From Agathobaculum sp. NTUH-O15-33 (GTDB taxonomy: Bacteria; Bacillota; Clostridia; Oscillospirales; Butyricicoccaceae): a stretch of DNA of 64,000 nucleotides. Made by a program: the position numbers and the translations under genes. The stretch covers positions 3,603,501-3,667,500 of the forward strand of contig NZ_CP136187.1 in assembly GCF_033193315.1 (NCBI RefSeq), written 5' to 3'. Shown here piece after piece: positions 16,488 through 24,762 of the stretch; positions within the stretch are counted from its first letter, which is position 1, and each line of letters starts with the position of its first letter. A model generated the notes under the pieces. That model had not been told where the DNA came from, searched no databases, and saw nothing but the letters and a program-made list of their open reading frames with translations.

Positions 16488-18745
16488 ACTACGACCCTCC
16501 TTCCGTATTTGTCGAAACGTTCACGGCCTTCGCGTTCGATCGCGCGGCCCGAGCTTAAGGGCGCGAATACGCGGTAGTACACAATGACACAACCGTCACC
16601 GCCGTCGCCACCATCGGAGCCACTACCTCCGGCTCCGGGATCTCCGCTTGAAGCGTTCAGTGAAAAGCTTGGCGATACATATGTATTGTTTGGGGTGGTC
16701 TGTGAAATAACACCCCATCCACCTGTACCGCCGCCACCGCCGCCATGTCCGCCGTTACCCCCTTTTCCATACAATGTTTGCTTACTTGGTGATATTGCGT
16801 TCGCTCCATTCGCGCCCGGACCGCCTTTTGCCGTTGCGAACAATGCATTTCCCGATTTGTATGCATTCGCATTGCCAACACCTATTCGGGTTTCACCGTT
16901 GTTTCCAACTGCTGCGCCACCCCCTAATCCACAATGCGAATATGCGTTGGCAATTCCCCAAACAGTTCCTGCGGGACCTGTTGCCGAGCCTATCATAGCT
17001 TCACGTCTTGAAGTACCCGTATTGTTTTCACCCGGATAAAATTTATTGCCATCATAGTCCGTAACTGGATCAGAAATAACAATCTCGTCGAGTTCGGCCG
17101 CCGTGCTGCTCGATTTTCCCGTGCCGCTATTGCCTTTTCCGCCGTTGATTCCAGTCCGACCGACAGCCGCATAGGTATTGCCAGTAAACGGATCAGTAAA
17201 ACCAATGCTAGATGACGCCCCTCGGTCTGATGTCAAGCCTCCAAAGCGTGATGGCGTGCCCTCTGCACCGGCAACGTTCTCACCTGCCGATCTCCGTGCT
17301 CCAGCTCCGCCGTGGCCTATAGCGGCTTGGAATACTTGGCCAGCCTGCACGATCAATTCAGTTTGAAACACCTTTCCTCCCGGTCCTGCATCTCCCGGAT
17401 CGCCACCCTCTCCGCCTTCACCGTACCCGTAGCCACTTTCCGTAGTGGTGTGATCTGTCACTCTGCTGGTATTGTGATAGCTCGGTCCATTGCCGGTGCT
17501 GCCCGACTCGCCGTCGCATCCGCTGTGTCCGCCGTCGCCACCACCGATCAGCACAATGCGGATGCTCGTTACGCCTTCCGGCACCACAAACGAACTGTCC
17601 TTCGTTATGACAACCGCATTGTCGTAATACTCCGCCTGCCCGATCTCCGGCGGCACAAAGCCGATCAGATGCCGTTCGGCGCTGCGCAGCACACCGGACA
17701 GTGTAATGTCCATACTCTCAATGCAGGACTGCACCATACCGCCATAGGGATGCGCGACATTCGCCACATTTCCCGGCACCTCGCTCGCGTATACAATATC
17801 CTGCTCCACAACCTCACGGCAAGCATAATAGCGCGCCAAACGGTCAGCCACGGCGTTTGCGTTCGCAAGGCTGACCAGCGTTGCATCTTCTACCCGCACC
17901 ACATTCTCCGCCTGAGCGGCGTTAACCGCCTTGCTGACCTCTCGTGTTGAATGAATATACGGCGTTCCGGTCAGCGTTCCGTTGCCGGAGGACAGTTTTG
18001 CGTAGTTCGGGCCGCTCTCCAAAATTCTGAATCCGTCAGCCGACAGATCATGCGAAGGCTCATCAAAGGTGACAATATCGCCCTCCGAAGTGGCGCCCTC
18101 GTACAGTTTTTTGATTTCGGTGCCGCGCAAGTATTGGTGTTCTGTGACCACGACGCGGGTTACCGGAGTGTCCGATTCGACGGAACCGCCAGAGTATGCG
18201 CGATCCTCGTTAATCACATTGCTGATGCCGCCCCACAGCCCCTCAATGCGTAGGTACCCATTCATATCAGATTTTACCGTCGCGCCGATCGCGAACAGCA
18301 CTTGCGACAGGTTTTCCCGGCGCGTAGCGATAGGCAGGTATCCATACAGTTTGATATTCTGCAAATTGGTCTTGACGTAGTGCGGCGTACTGCCGCAGAT
18401 GTCCGCTACCACCTCGGCCACTGTCTGACCGGTGTAAATGCCGCCGTAGTGGTCTGTCTCATCCAGCAAACCCATGGCCGACGTGCAGGTGAAACTGTAC
18501 TGCGTCTTGGCTGTGCGTTTGATTTTCTGCACGAAGAAAATACCGACCTGCCGGCCGTCGTTGTAGTACGTCAGCGGTGCGTTTCGGGTGAAAGCAAGTA
18601 GGCTGGTATCGTTACTCTCGACCTCGAAATCCAAGGTATTCATTTCAAGGCTTGCCGACATGAGATCGTTTGCGAGGTGGCATTCGCCGGAGATGATATC
18701 GCGGTCTTCAAACGTCCTGTTTCCGTATGTGATTTTATGGCTCAT
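16484..18745 (-). CDS. Tail-tip / baseplate-hub protein with glycine-rich C-terminal domain
   Basis: 753 residues. The first ~400 residues look like a siphovirus tail-associated hub (YNDGRQVGIFFVQKIKRTAK, GIYTGQTVAEVVADICG). The rest is extremely glycine-rich (GGKGNSGTGKSSS, GGNGGHGGGGGGTGGWG) and ends in a basic segment, resembling phage adhesins with polyglycine sandwiches. It would connect the tail tip with the fibres encoded next. Its last codons overlap the collagen-like gene by four bases. Confidence 0.8.
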   Translation of the reverse strand: MSHKITYGNRTFEDRDIISGECHLANDLMSASLEMNTLDFEVESNDTSLLAFTRNAPLTYYNDGRQVGIFFVQKIKRTAKTQYSFTCTSAMGLLDETDHYGGIYTGQTVAEVVADICGSTPHYVKTNLQNIKLYGYLPIATRRENLSQVLFAIGATVKSDMNGYLRIEGLWGGISNVINEDRAYSGGSVESDTPVTRVVVTEHQYLRGTEIKKLYEGATSEGDIVTFDEPSHDLSADGFRILESGPNYAKLSSGNGTLTGTPYIHSTREVSKAVNAAQAENVVRVEDATLVSLANANAVADRLARYYACREVVEQDIVYASEVPGNVANVAHPYGGMVQSCIESMDITLSGVLRSAERHLIGFVPPEIGQAEYYDNAVVITKDSSFVVPEGVTSIRIVLIGGGDGGHSGCDGESGSTGNGPSYHNTSRVTDHTTTESGYGYGEGGEGGDPGDAGPGGKVFQTELIVQAGQVFQAAIGHGGAGARRSAGENVAGAEGTPSRFGGLTSDRGASSSIGFTDPFTGNTYAAVGRTGINGGKGNSGTGKSSSTAAELDEIVISDPVTDYDGNKFYPGENNTGTSRREAMIGSATGPAGTVWGIANAYSHCGLGGGAAVGNNGETRIGVGNANAYKSGNALFATAKGGPGANGANAISPSKQTLYGKGGNGGHGGGGGGTGGWGVISQTTPNNTYVSPSFSLNASSGDPGAGGSGSDGGDGGDGCVIVYYRVFAPLSSGRAIEREGRERFDKYGRRVVV

Positions 18746-18747
18746 GG

Positions 18748-19131
18748 TTACGGTCTCCGATCCGGCTCCATAGCAGTGAACTTGATCGTCAGTTCACCCC
18801 ACAGATTTACCTTATCGGTCATGCGGCGCAGCACATCCGATGCGTTGGACACATATGCCCGGAAGGTTTTCGTTTCCTGCCCATATGGCACCGTGATTGT
18901 GTGGTAGTCTACCGGCGCGGTTAGCGTTTCATATAGTGCATCATAATCGGCCGGCGACAGCGATGACCGGCCAAAGGTCAGGTCATAGTTGTAATAGGTG
19001 CCGATGATATCCCGCACCATGAGACCTGATAGCACGCGGCCCGCGTTTGTGCCGTCCAGCACCGACGCGCTCCGTTTAAGCGAAGTGACGTCGATGTTAT
19101 AGGTTTTTCCGTCTACGATAAGTACGTTCAT
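18748..19131 (-). CDS. Phage tail protein, Dit-like position
   Basis: 127 residues starting at the ATG at 19131, directly after AAAGGAGA; the longer open frame upstream lies under the plus-strand cargo gene and is not real. Beta-rich (MNVLIVDGKTYNIDVTSLKR), ending two bases before the tail-tip gene. Position after the tape measure and before the hub suggests a distal-tail or tail-tip connector; I see no diagnostic motif. Confidence 0.6.
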   Translation of the reverse strand: MNVLIVDGKTYNIDVTSLKRSASVLDGTNAGRVLSGLMVRDIIGTYYNYDLTFGRSSLSPADYDALYETLTAPVDYHTITVPYGQETKTFRAYVSNASDVLRRMTDKVNLWGELTIKFTAMEPDRRP

Positions 19132-19146
19132 GGAGTTCTCCTTTGC

Positions 19147-19175
19147 TTGTTTAATATTTCCTGTTGTGATATAGT
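19147..19175 (+). promoter_or_regulatory. Promoter of plus-strand cargo gene
   Basis: TTGTTT (19147-19152), a 17-bp spacer and TATAGT (19170-19175), facing away from the surrounding minus-strand tail operon and 27 bases before the ATG at 19203. Confidence 0.5.
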
Positions 19176-19202
19176 GTCGATAGAAGAGAGGGGGTGAAAA
19201 GT

Positions 19203-19499
19203 ATGGAGTTAACCAAAGCGTCAAAACATGTTTTAGCTCAAATTTATAAACTGTACAAAGAACGTCGTAGCGAAGGAATGGATAAAGATGACGCCAGTTC
19301 TTTCGCAAGCTCTATGTGGGGCGGCCCTAAATTCGAGGACTTTGATTATGCAGAGGAAGAGTTGCGCAAAAAGGATTACATCAAGTCTGATGTAACTGGC
19401 GGATTTGTATTGACGGATTCCGCCATAGCCATGATGGAGAATCTTCCCAAGGAAACCGTAAAAGAATGGATTGACCTTATATCTAAACTTATACCGTAA
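19203..19499 (+). CDS. Cargo (moron) gene, small winged-helix-like protein
   Basis: 98 residues, opposite in strand to the tail genes on both sides, with its own promoter and terminator, which defines a moron. The ATG at 19203 follows GAGAGGGGGT; a GTG at 19194 is possible. Sequence (KASKHVLAQIYKLYKERRSE ... GGFVLTDSAIAMMENL) is helical with a wing-like turn, reminiscent of small YjcQ-type winged-helix proteins, but no function is certain. Probably expressed in the lysogen. Confidence 0.7.
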   Translation: MELTKASKHVLAQIYKLYKERRSEGMDKDDASSFASSMWGGPKFEDFDYAEEELRKKDYIKSDVTGGFVLTDSAIAMMENLPKETVKEWIDLISKLIP

Positions 19500-19506
19500 A
19501 TCAAGG

Positions 19507-19530
19507 CTGCGTCTATTCCAGTAGACGCAG
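19507..19530 (+). terminator. Terminator of the 19.2-kb cargo gene
   Basis: Perfect 9-bp stem CTGCGTCTA / TAGACGCAG followed by TTCTCTTATTT on the plus strand, starting 8 bases after the cargo stop codon. Confidence 0.75.
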
Positions 19531-19535
19531 TTCTC

Positions 19536-19934
19536 TTATTTGCCGAAAAAGTACTCCAGCTCCGCCATTCCGTCGGTTACTCTAAACTTTCGGGTGTTGA
19601 TATCCATAAGCCGGATTGTACTTTTCATTTCTCCGTCTTGATTCTCCGTTGAAAATTCGAGTTTTTGAATGCCGTCCCCAATACATAACCCGTTGAGCAA
19701 AGCAACCGTATGTCTCCCGTCGGTCAGGATAGCCGTCACCGATTTAGGCGCGGACGAATCGGTAACGCACCGTGTTTCTTCCGTCTCTCTTTCACTCGAT
19801 GTGTCTGGTGCGACCTTCTGAATTAATCTCGCGGGGACTCGCCCCGCCCTACCAACCTCATTATTCAGAGCGGCACGCAGTGTCTCTAAAAATTTGCTGC
19901 CACACTTTACGGACAAGTTAACTTCGTTATCCAT
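19536..19934 (-). CDS. Phage tail-region protein of unknown function
   Basis: 132 residues from the ATG at 19934, eight bases after AAGGAG (an ATG two codons earlier is too close to that site). Central serine/charge-rich part (KVAPDTSSERETEETRC) and a beta-rich C-terminus (DGIQKLEFSTENQDGEMKST). No recognised family. It lies between the tape measure and the cargo gene. Confidence 0.55.
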   Translation of the reverse strand: MDNEVNLSVKCGSKFLETLRAALNNEVGRAGRVPARLIQKVAPDTSSERETEETRCVTDSSAPKSVTAILTDGRHTVALLNGLCIGDGIQKLEFSTENQDGEMKSTIRLMDINTRKFRVTDGMAELEYFFGK

Positions 19935-19972
19935 TTTCATATCTCCTTCCGCCGCCCATCGGCGACTTTGCT

Positions 19973-22537
19973 TTAATCTCGTACCAGTTTCACACCAGCC
20001 CTGCGGTTCTCCTTATCCAGCTCTAGCCGCAGACCGCGGACAAAGCTGTTATCGTACCGTAGGTGCAGTACAATATCTTGTGGGGCGTTGCTACCGCCGC
20101 GCGCGTCGAGTGCTCTTCCAACCGCTTCCTCGATCGTGGAAAGTGGCGCTTCCACGTTTGTCCCGCGCTTCTGGTCCCCCAGCACCGCCAAAAACTCGTT
20201 GTTCGGCGGAATAACCGCGCCGGTCGCAAGGCGCGGTACAGGGGCCGAGCGGAGGGAATAGGCGGAGGCTGCACGGGGTGTGGCGCCGCTTGAGGAAGAA
20301 GCGGATCGACCGCCGGAACGGTTGACCGCCCATATTGCTGCCGATGCTCCGATAACGCCTGCGGTGATCGCGCCTAGAGTTAATGCAACGTTTGCCGCTC
20401 CGAGCATTGCACTAATTGCAATGGCCGCCGTTGCTGCTGCTATTGCAATTAAGCCCAGCACTGAAACGACCTTCTCAAAGGTGCTCATGTTGCCCCATGC
20501 CGAATATACCTTGTACGCTAAATCGGCAAATGTAGCAATTCCTATGAGAACCAATGCCATAGATGCACGAACGGCGAGCATCTGAAAATTTACGTTTCCA
20601 AGTGCCGCCGCCATATTCAACAGCGCGGGTATGATAGCCGTTATCTTCCAAGCGGCAATAAAAGCTATAACCAGCTTCGTCAACGAGGTTAATAAATTAC
20701 CATGCTGTCCCAAAAATCCTAGAATGCTGGCTAACCCCTCGATTAATGCTGGCAGTGCTGATTCAAGCACCCACCCCAAAAAGGGTAGTGCGGTGTCTTC
20801 CCATATTTGGACAAGCGCATCGCCTATGCTCGCTATTACCGGTGAAAGCGCTTCCAACATGTTTCTGATCGTGCTGATGAATGGCTCCAAATTCAGCCCC
20901 GCAGCCCACTTCGCCGTAGCCTGAATAATGCTGTTCAAAGCGCTTAATACAATGTTAAAAATCCCAAGTATCGCGCTCCAAATCGCCTTGCCGTTTTCGT
21001 TTACGGCCCAAGCTTCTCTGAAACGTTCCACCAGATTCCCAACGATTTGAAAAATACCTGTGACGATCTGCAAAATATTGCTCATGATCGACTGACCAAG
21101 CCCGCCGCTGTTCCACGCCTCGATAAAGGCCTGTCCAATGTCGCGGGCCAACGAAACAATACTGTTCAGAACATTCGCGATCGCCTGCATCAAAATCGCG
21201 CCGACGTTGTTTGTCTCCCACGCGGCCTTAAATGCATCCGCAATGCTGCCGATAATACCGAGGACGGTTTGCAGCAGCCCCTGCAGGTTGTTCAGCAGCG
21301 TAAACCCCGTACCGTTTGTCCACACAGCCGCAAAGCTTGTTCCAATGGCGCCTATCGCGCCGAGCAGACTACCGAGCGCAGCTTTTGCCGCGGCAATCGT
21401 CGCCTGTCCAGACTGCGCCCACGACTGCTGAAACACCGACCATATTCCGGCCATATCCGCGCGCAGCTCTTCAAAGAATGCCTTGACCTTGTCGGCCAAG
21501 CCCTGCACCTTCTCGTCGATCGGCGCTTCCTCGAACATATCGTCTGGTGTGGGAGTTTCCGCTGCTTCCTGCTCGCCGATAGATATCTGGTTGATATCAT
21601 CAAACGATGCCAGCGCTTTATCCGTCTTCTTGGCGGCTTTCTCGGTTTCGTCACCGTACTTCTTCGCCGCCTTGGTCGCCTGTGTGTAGGTATTGCTGTT
21701 GCCAAACAACGCCGTCGTGAACTGCGCAACGTTATTGGCCGCTTTTCCGAACCAACCGGCGACACTCTCAATGACCGGTGCGAGCGCTTCCAAGACGGGT
21801 TTTGCAACGGCTGTCACCGCATTGCGGATATAAAGAAACGCCGTCGATAACTTCGACAGCGCTTCTTGTGTGCTGGTGCTGTATTTTGCAAGATCGGCGA
21901 ATCCCTCTTTCACCCCGTCTATGGTCTTGCGCATCGCCATGCGGATCAGCATAAGCTTGAACATATTGCCGAGCCGCAAGATGGATTTGGACAGCGGATC
22001 AGCTGCCTTCTTGGCGGTTTTCATGCTCTGTGCGTGCTTCTTTGTTTCCTTGCTGGCCTTTTTTGTATTATCCTTCATTGCGCCAAGACGCTGCGCCAAT
22101 GCCGCAAACAGGGTTCGCGCCTTTTGGACAACGCTGTTCATCCTCTTTGTGGTGCCCGCATGCTCGTTAAGCCCGCGAGCTGCGTCCTCGTGCGCCACCG
22201 AGGCGGCTGCCATGGTCTGCCGCTGTTGTTCAAATTTTTGCTCTAGGCGTTCGGCCGTTCGTGTAAGCCTTCGATATTCAGCATCCAAAGCGGCCGACTT
22301 TTCGATAGCCGCATCAAACTGCCCTTCTTCCCACTTTAGGCCGATATCCAGCTCAGCGGCTTTCCCTGTTTTGATTTCGTCCATTCGCGCCCGCACATTT
22401 GCCAGCTCTTGCCCGGTTTTTTCAGCAGCGGCTTTCGCCTTTTCAAAAGTCTGCTGTGCCTTTTGTTCAACCTTTTCCAAATCCTTCAGTACTGGGTTGC
22501 TGTCGGATGTAATTTTGATTTTAATGCCGTCCGGCAC
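19973..22537 (-). CDS. Phage tail tape-measure protein
   Basis: 854 residues. N-terminal long coiled coil (DLEKVEQKAQQTFEKAKAAA), central region with many hydrophobic helices (GSLLGAIGAIGTSFAAVWT, AIWSAILGIFNIVLSALNS) and a small C-terminal domain. This is the usual build of a tape measure, which sets tail length and helps DNA ejection. The start is the GTG at 22537, seven bases after AAAAGGAGG. Length implies a tail of roughly 130 nm by the usual 1.5 angstrom-per-residue rule (inference). Confidence 0.93.
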   Translation of the reverse strand: MPDGIKIKITSDSNPVLKDLEKVEQKAQQTFEKAKAAAEKTGQELANVRARMDEIKTGKAAELDIGLKWEEGQFDAAIEKSAALDAEYRRLTRTAERLEQKFEQQRQTMAAASVAHEDAARGLNEHAGTTKRMNSVVQKARTLFAALAQRLGAMKDNTKKASKETKKHAQSMKTAKKAADPLSKSILRLGNMFKLMLIRMAMRKTIDGVKEGFADLAKYSTSTQEALSKLSTAFLYIRNAVTAVAKPVLEALAPVIESVAGWFGKAANNVAQFTTALFGNSNTYTQATKAAKKYGDETEKAAKKTDKALASFDDINQISIGEQEAAETPTPDDMFEEAPIDEKVQGLADKVKAFFEELRADMAGIWSVFQQSWAQSGQATIAAAKAALGSLLGAIGAIGTSFAAVWTNGTGFTLLNNLQGLLQTVLGIIGSIADAFKAAWETNNVGAILMQAIANVLNSIVSLARDIGQAFIEAWNSGGLGQSIMSNILQIVTGIFQIVGNLVERFREAWAVNENGKAIWSAILGIFNIVLSALNSIIQATAKWAAGLNLEPFISTIRNMLEALSPVIASIGDALVQIWEDTALPFLGWVLESALPALIEGLASILGFLGQHGNLLTSLTKLVIAFIAAWKITAIIPALLNMAAALGNVNFQMLAVRASMALVLIGIATFADLAYKVYSAWGNMSTFEKVVSVLGLIAIAAATAAIAISAMLGAANVALTLGAITAGVIGASAAIWAVNRSGGRSASSSSGATPRAASAYSLRSAPVPRLATGAVIPPNNEFLAVLGDQKRGTNVEAPLSTIEEAVGRALDARGGSNAPQDIVLHLRYDNSFVRGLRLELDKENRRAGVKLVRD

Positions 22538-22564
22538 GCAATCGCCTCCTTTTGGGCATAAGAA

Positions 22565-22589
22565 AACCACCCTACGTTGTAAGGTGGTT
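22565..22589 (-). terminator. Hairpin between the toxin-like locus and the tape-measure gene
   Basis: AACCACC / GGTGGTT stem with an 11-base loop; on the minus strand it is followed by TTTTC. It could end the antisense RNA before the tape-measure gene. Its edge touches the -35 box of the plus-strand toxin promoter. Confidence 0.5.
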
Positions 22590-22616
22590 GCCGATATTGT
22601 CGAATTGTGGTAAACT
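22588..22616 (+). promoter_or_regulatory. Promoter of the small toxin-like mRNA
   Basis: TTGCCG (22588-22593), a 17-bp spacer and TAAACT (22611-22616), giving a leader of about 65 bases. In the leader, CACTCCCTT pairs with the Shine-Dalgarno stretch AAGGGGGTG, so the ribosome site of the toxin ORF is sequestered, as is typical of type I toxin mRNAs. Confidence 0.5.
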
Positions 22617-22686
22617 GTATTTGGGCGCTGTCGCTCCCAGCGGCGGGCGGTTGGCCACTCCCTTCACGAAAGGGGGTGACGCGATT

Positions 22687-22758
22687 GTGGATAAGGCCTT
22701 TCGGCTTCTCGTATGCACAGCATTTGTGCTTTACATACTGACCATATACGCGAAATGA
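22687..22758 (+). CDS. Small hydrophobic peptide, putative type I toxin
   Basis: 23 residues (VDKAFRLLVCTAFVLYILTIYAK): a short basic start, one membrane helix and a lysine end. GTG start, eight bases after AAGGGGGTGA. Size, membrane helix, sequestered ribosome site and an antisense promoter downstream match type I toxin peptides (TxpA / holin-like toxin type). It would insert in the inner membrane when unpaired from its antisense RNA. The identification rests on architecture, not on sequence identity. Confidence 0.6.
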   Translation: MDKAFRLLVCTAFVLYILTIYAK

Positions 22759-22842
22759 CCGCCCCACCCTGACAAGTGAACGGTCATTTCTTTAAAACCT
22801 GTAGCTTTTAGGGTCAACCGCCTGTCGACAGCGCCCCTTTGT
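22750..22842 (-). ncRNA. Putative antisense antitoxin RNA
   Basis: A strong minus-strand promoter (22877-22849) would start an RNA near 22842 running leftwards across the 3' end of the toxin mRNA, including the hairpin AAATGACCG / CGGTCATTT (22753-22789). The 3' end is not certain; it could extend to the hairpin at 22565-22589 and so cover the entire toxin ORF. Confidence 0.45.
22752..22791 (+). terminator. Terminator hairpin of the toxin-like mRNA
   Basis: GAAATGACCG / CGGTCATTTC stem of 10 bp with a 19-base loop, followed by TTTAAAA. It overlaps the last codons of the toxin ORF and lies in the region shared with the antisense RNA. Confidence 0.5.
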
Positions 22843-22848
22843 TCTTAT

Positions 22849-22877
22849 AGTATAGTCTGTTGGCTTTTCAATGTCAA
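22849..22877 (-). promoter_or_regulatory. Strong antisense promoter of the type I TA-like locus
   Basis: On the minus strand: consensus TTGACA (22877-22872), a 17-bp spacer and TATACT (22854-22849). It is clearly stronger than the toxin promoter, as expected for an antitoxin RNA made in excess. Confidence 0.65.
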
Positions 22878-22933
22878 GTAGCTTTGCAAATCGCCAGAAA
22901 TATGATAAGATGTTGAAATAAGGAGGTGTTGCA

Positions 22934-23761
22934 ATGTTTTGTACTAAATGCGGAACCGAGTTTGAAGGGAACTTTTGCCCGAAGTGCGGCAGCCCTATCA
23001 TCGACCAATCTGCGTCAACGCCGATGGGAGTTTCACACCAATATTACGATCACACTGGGGATATCATTGATCTTTCTGTGATTTATGGTCTTTATCAAAG
23101 CAGCCCTGAAATGACAAGTTTTTTTAGAGCGCACACCGACTATTCACCGGATGAAATCCGTAATATAATTGACTACACGTTCAAAAATATAAAGCCAAAC
23201 GAATACTCCAGCAAAGCAGCCAATCAGTTAAAATCTCAAATAGAGCTTTCTTTTATTCCGTCCAAGGTGTTAAAATCAGCGCGCGTAAGGATTGCAATAA
23301 TGCTTGGGTTTATGATATTTTTCTGCATTTTGGGAGTTGCCTTTTTGGTTCTTGGCGCATTCGGAGGTGTCGAACTGATCGCAGTCTCGGGGGTGGTAAT
23401 GGTTCTTTGCGGAGTTGTCGGGGGCATGCTACAATACAAAACATATCAGCAACCTTTAAAGCTCATTGAGCGAATGCAACAAAATAAATCCTTTGGCATG
23501 CACTCTGAAGCTGCCTCGATCTCACGGCCAAGCAAACCTTTATCAAAGAACCAGAGGATAAGGGAAAATCGAAAAAGCGCTGTCGCCTGTTGCCCTAAAT
23601 GCGGCTCCACCTCCCTGTCTGCCAATAAGAAAGGCTTCGGCATAGGAAAAGCCGTGATAGGCGCGGCAGCTGCTGGCCCTCTTGGATTAACCGCCGGAAA
23701 TCTCGGTGCGAAAAAAGTTTGGGTTACCTGCCTCAACTGTGGCCACCGCTGGAAGGTATAA
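22934..23761 (+). CDS. Zinc-ribbon membrane protein, phage cargo gene
   Basis: 275 residues with an N-terminal zinc ribbon (CTKCGTEFEGNFCPKC), a cytoplasmic stretch, two membrane helices at about 120-165 (IAIMLGFMIFFCILGVAFLV and VSGVVMVLCGVVGGML) and a C-terminal second zinc ribbon (CCPKCGST ... CLNCGHRW). Plus-strand gene inside the minus-strand tail operon, with an upstream promoter (TTGCAA at 22884, TAAGAT at 22906) and the Shine-Dalgarno AAGGAGGTG before the ATG at 22934. It is more AT-rich than its neighbours, and its 3' end overlaps the end of the opposing gene. Role unknown; likely a lysogen-expressed cargo. Confidence 0.75.
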   Translation: MFCTKCGTEFEGNFCPKCGSPIIDQSASTPMGVSHQYYDHTGDIIDLSVIYGLYQSSPEMTSFFRAHTDYSPDEIRNIIDYTFKNIKPNEYSSKAANQLKSQIELSFIPSKVLKSARVRIAIMLGFMIFFCILGVAFLVLGAFGGVELIAVSGVVMVLCGVVGGMLQYKTYQQPLKLIERMQQNKSFGMHSEAASISRPSKPLSKNQRIRENRKSAVACCPKCGSTSLSANKKGFGIGKAVIGAAAAGPLGLTAGNLGAKKVWVTCLNCGHRWKV

Positions 23762-24320
23762 GCTTCCCCATAAACTCCGCTTCCGCTTCCCTCGTCTCCG
23801 CGTCTTTCTCTTCTGGCAGCACCAAGATATCCTCCATCTTGTAATAAACTGCGCGTTCCTCCTTGGTGAGCTTGCCCTCTTGCTTTCTCCGGCGCAGCGA
23901 GAGAATTTGCTGAAAGAAGCAGTCCTCTCTAAGGTCGAGAAACAGGTAACAGAACTTCCACCAGTGCAGGTATTTGACGCTCTCAAGGTCGATGCCATGC
24001 GTCTGCCGGATTGCCGAGTAAATGTACTTGGCATCGTGCCCGAAGCTGTACAGGCGCGGTCTCGGCTCCGCATCCTCCCCCGACGCCCGCTCTTCCCCAC
24101 AGTCCAAAAACAATACCGCCAGCTCGCACGCTTTGTGCAGGTCTGGCGGTATTTCTTTGTACAAAAGCGTGAGCATCACCATGACCTTATCGGCCGCGGT
24201 CAAATTCGGATCCTCATAGGCGAGCATGATATCCACGCCGTTACGGAAATCCGTATTCAGCGCATACTCCACGCCCTCGATCTCGACCGAGGTCGGGAAT
24301 GCATCGGTCAGAACGTTCAT
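23733..24320 (-). CDS. Gp15-family phage tail-assembly protein
   Basis: 195 residues resembling the Bacteriophage Gp15 family (TDFRNGVDIMLAYEDPNLT ... KYIYSAIRQTHGIDL ... LHWWKFCYLFLDL). In siphoviruses this gene lies between the tail tube and the tape measure, in the position of the tail-assembly chaperone. Its ATG overlaps the stop of the upstream gene, and its 3' end overlaps the zinc-ribbon cargo gene tail to tail. Confidence 0.8.
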   Translation of the reverse strand: MNVLTDAFPTSVEIEGVEYALNTDFRNGVDIMLAYEDPNLTAADKVMVMLTLLYKEIPPDLHKACELAVLFLDCGEERASGEDAEPRPRLYSFGHDAKYIYSAIRQTHGIDLESVKYLHWWKFCYLFLDLREDCFFQQILSLRRRKQEGKLTKEERAVYYKMEDILVLPEEKDAETREAEAEFMGKLIPSSGGHS

Positions 24321-24751
24321 TTCTTAAGCGCCGTCCTGCGCTGCGCGCGATTGGTATACTTTGCGATACGCTTGTTCTGCGCGCTCTCCAGCGCGGGCAC
24401 AATTCCATCCAGAAATTGCTCAATCACGTCGAAGGAGCAGGTTTCACCGAACGCCATGTCCGCCGTGCCCACCCCAAAAACGCCGTCTATCTTGGCGCGC
24501 ATATCGGTGCAAGCGTCCCGCAGGAGTTTCAGGCGGGCACGGGCGTTCGTCGGAATGCCGTGCTTATCCACACTCTGGTCCAAGTCCAGCTCTGCCGCGC
24601 GCTTTTCGTATACGGCCTCCGCCGCTTCCAGCTCGTCAATCAAATCATAGCTTTTCTCAGCGAAGGCAACGTCGGTTGGGTCAATGTGGAGTACGCCGGC
24701 CGCCATACCGTCACGCTCAATCGGAATATCTACGCCAGTAATAATTTGCAT
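24317..24751 (-). CDS. Tail-assembly chaperone-like protein
   Basis: 144 residues, helical and acidic (FAEKSYDLIDELEAAEAVYE), between the major tail protein and the Gp15-like gene, the usual place of the first chaperone gene. The ATGA overlap with the next gene suggests coupled translation rather than the ribosomal frameshift of lambda G/GT. The call is from position and composition. Confidence 0.6.
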   Translation of the reverse strand: MQIITGVDIPIERDGMAAGVLHIDPTDVAFAEKSYDLIDELEAAEAVYEKRAAELDLDQSVDKHGIPTNARARLKLLRDACTDMRAKIDGVFGVGTADMAFGETCSFDVIEQFLDGIVPALESAQNKRIAKYTNRAQRRTALKK

Positions 24752-24762
24752 ACCCTACTCCT

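Noticed and set aside
15366..16577. Long plus-strand open frames opposite the collagen-like genes
   Set aside because: Triplet repeats keep several frames open; only the minus-strand Gly-X-Y frames make sense.
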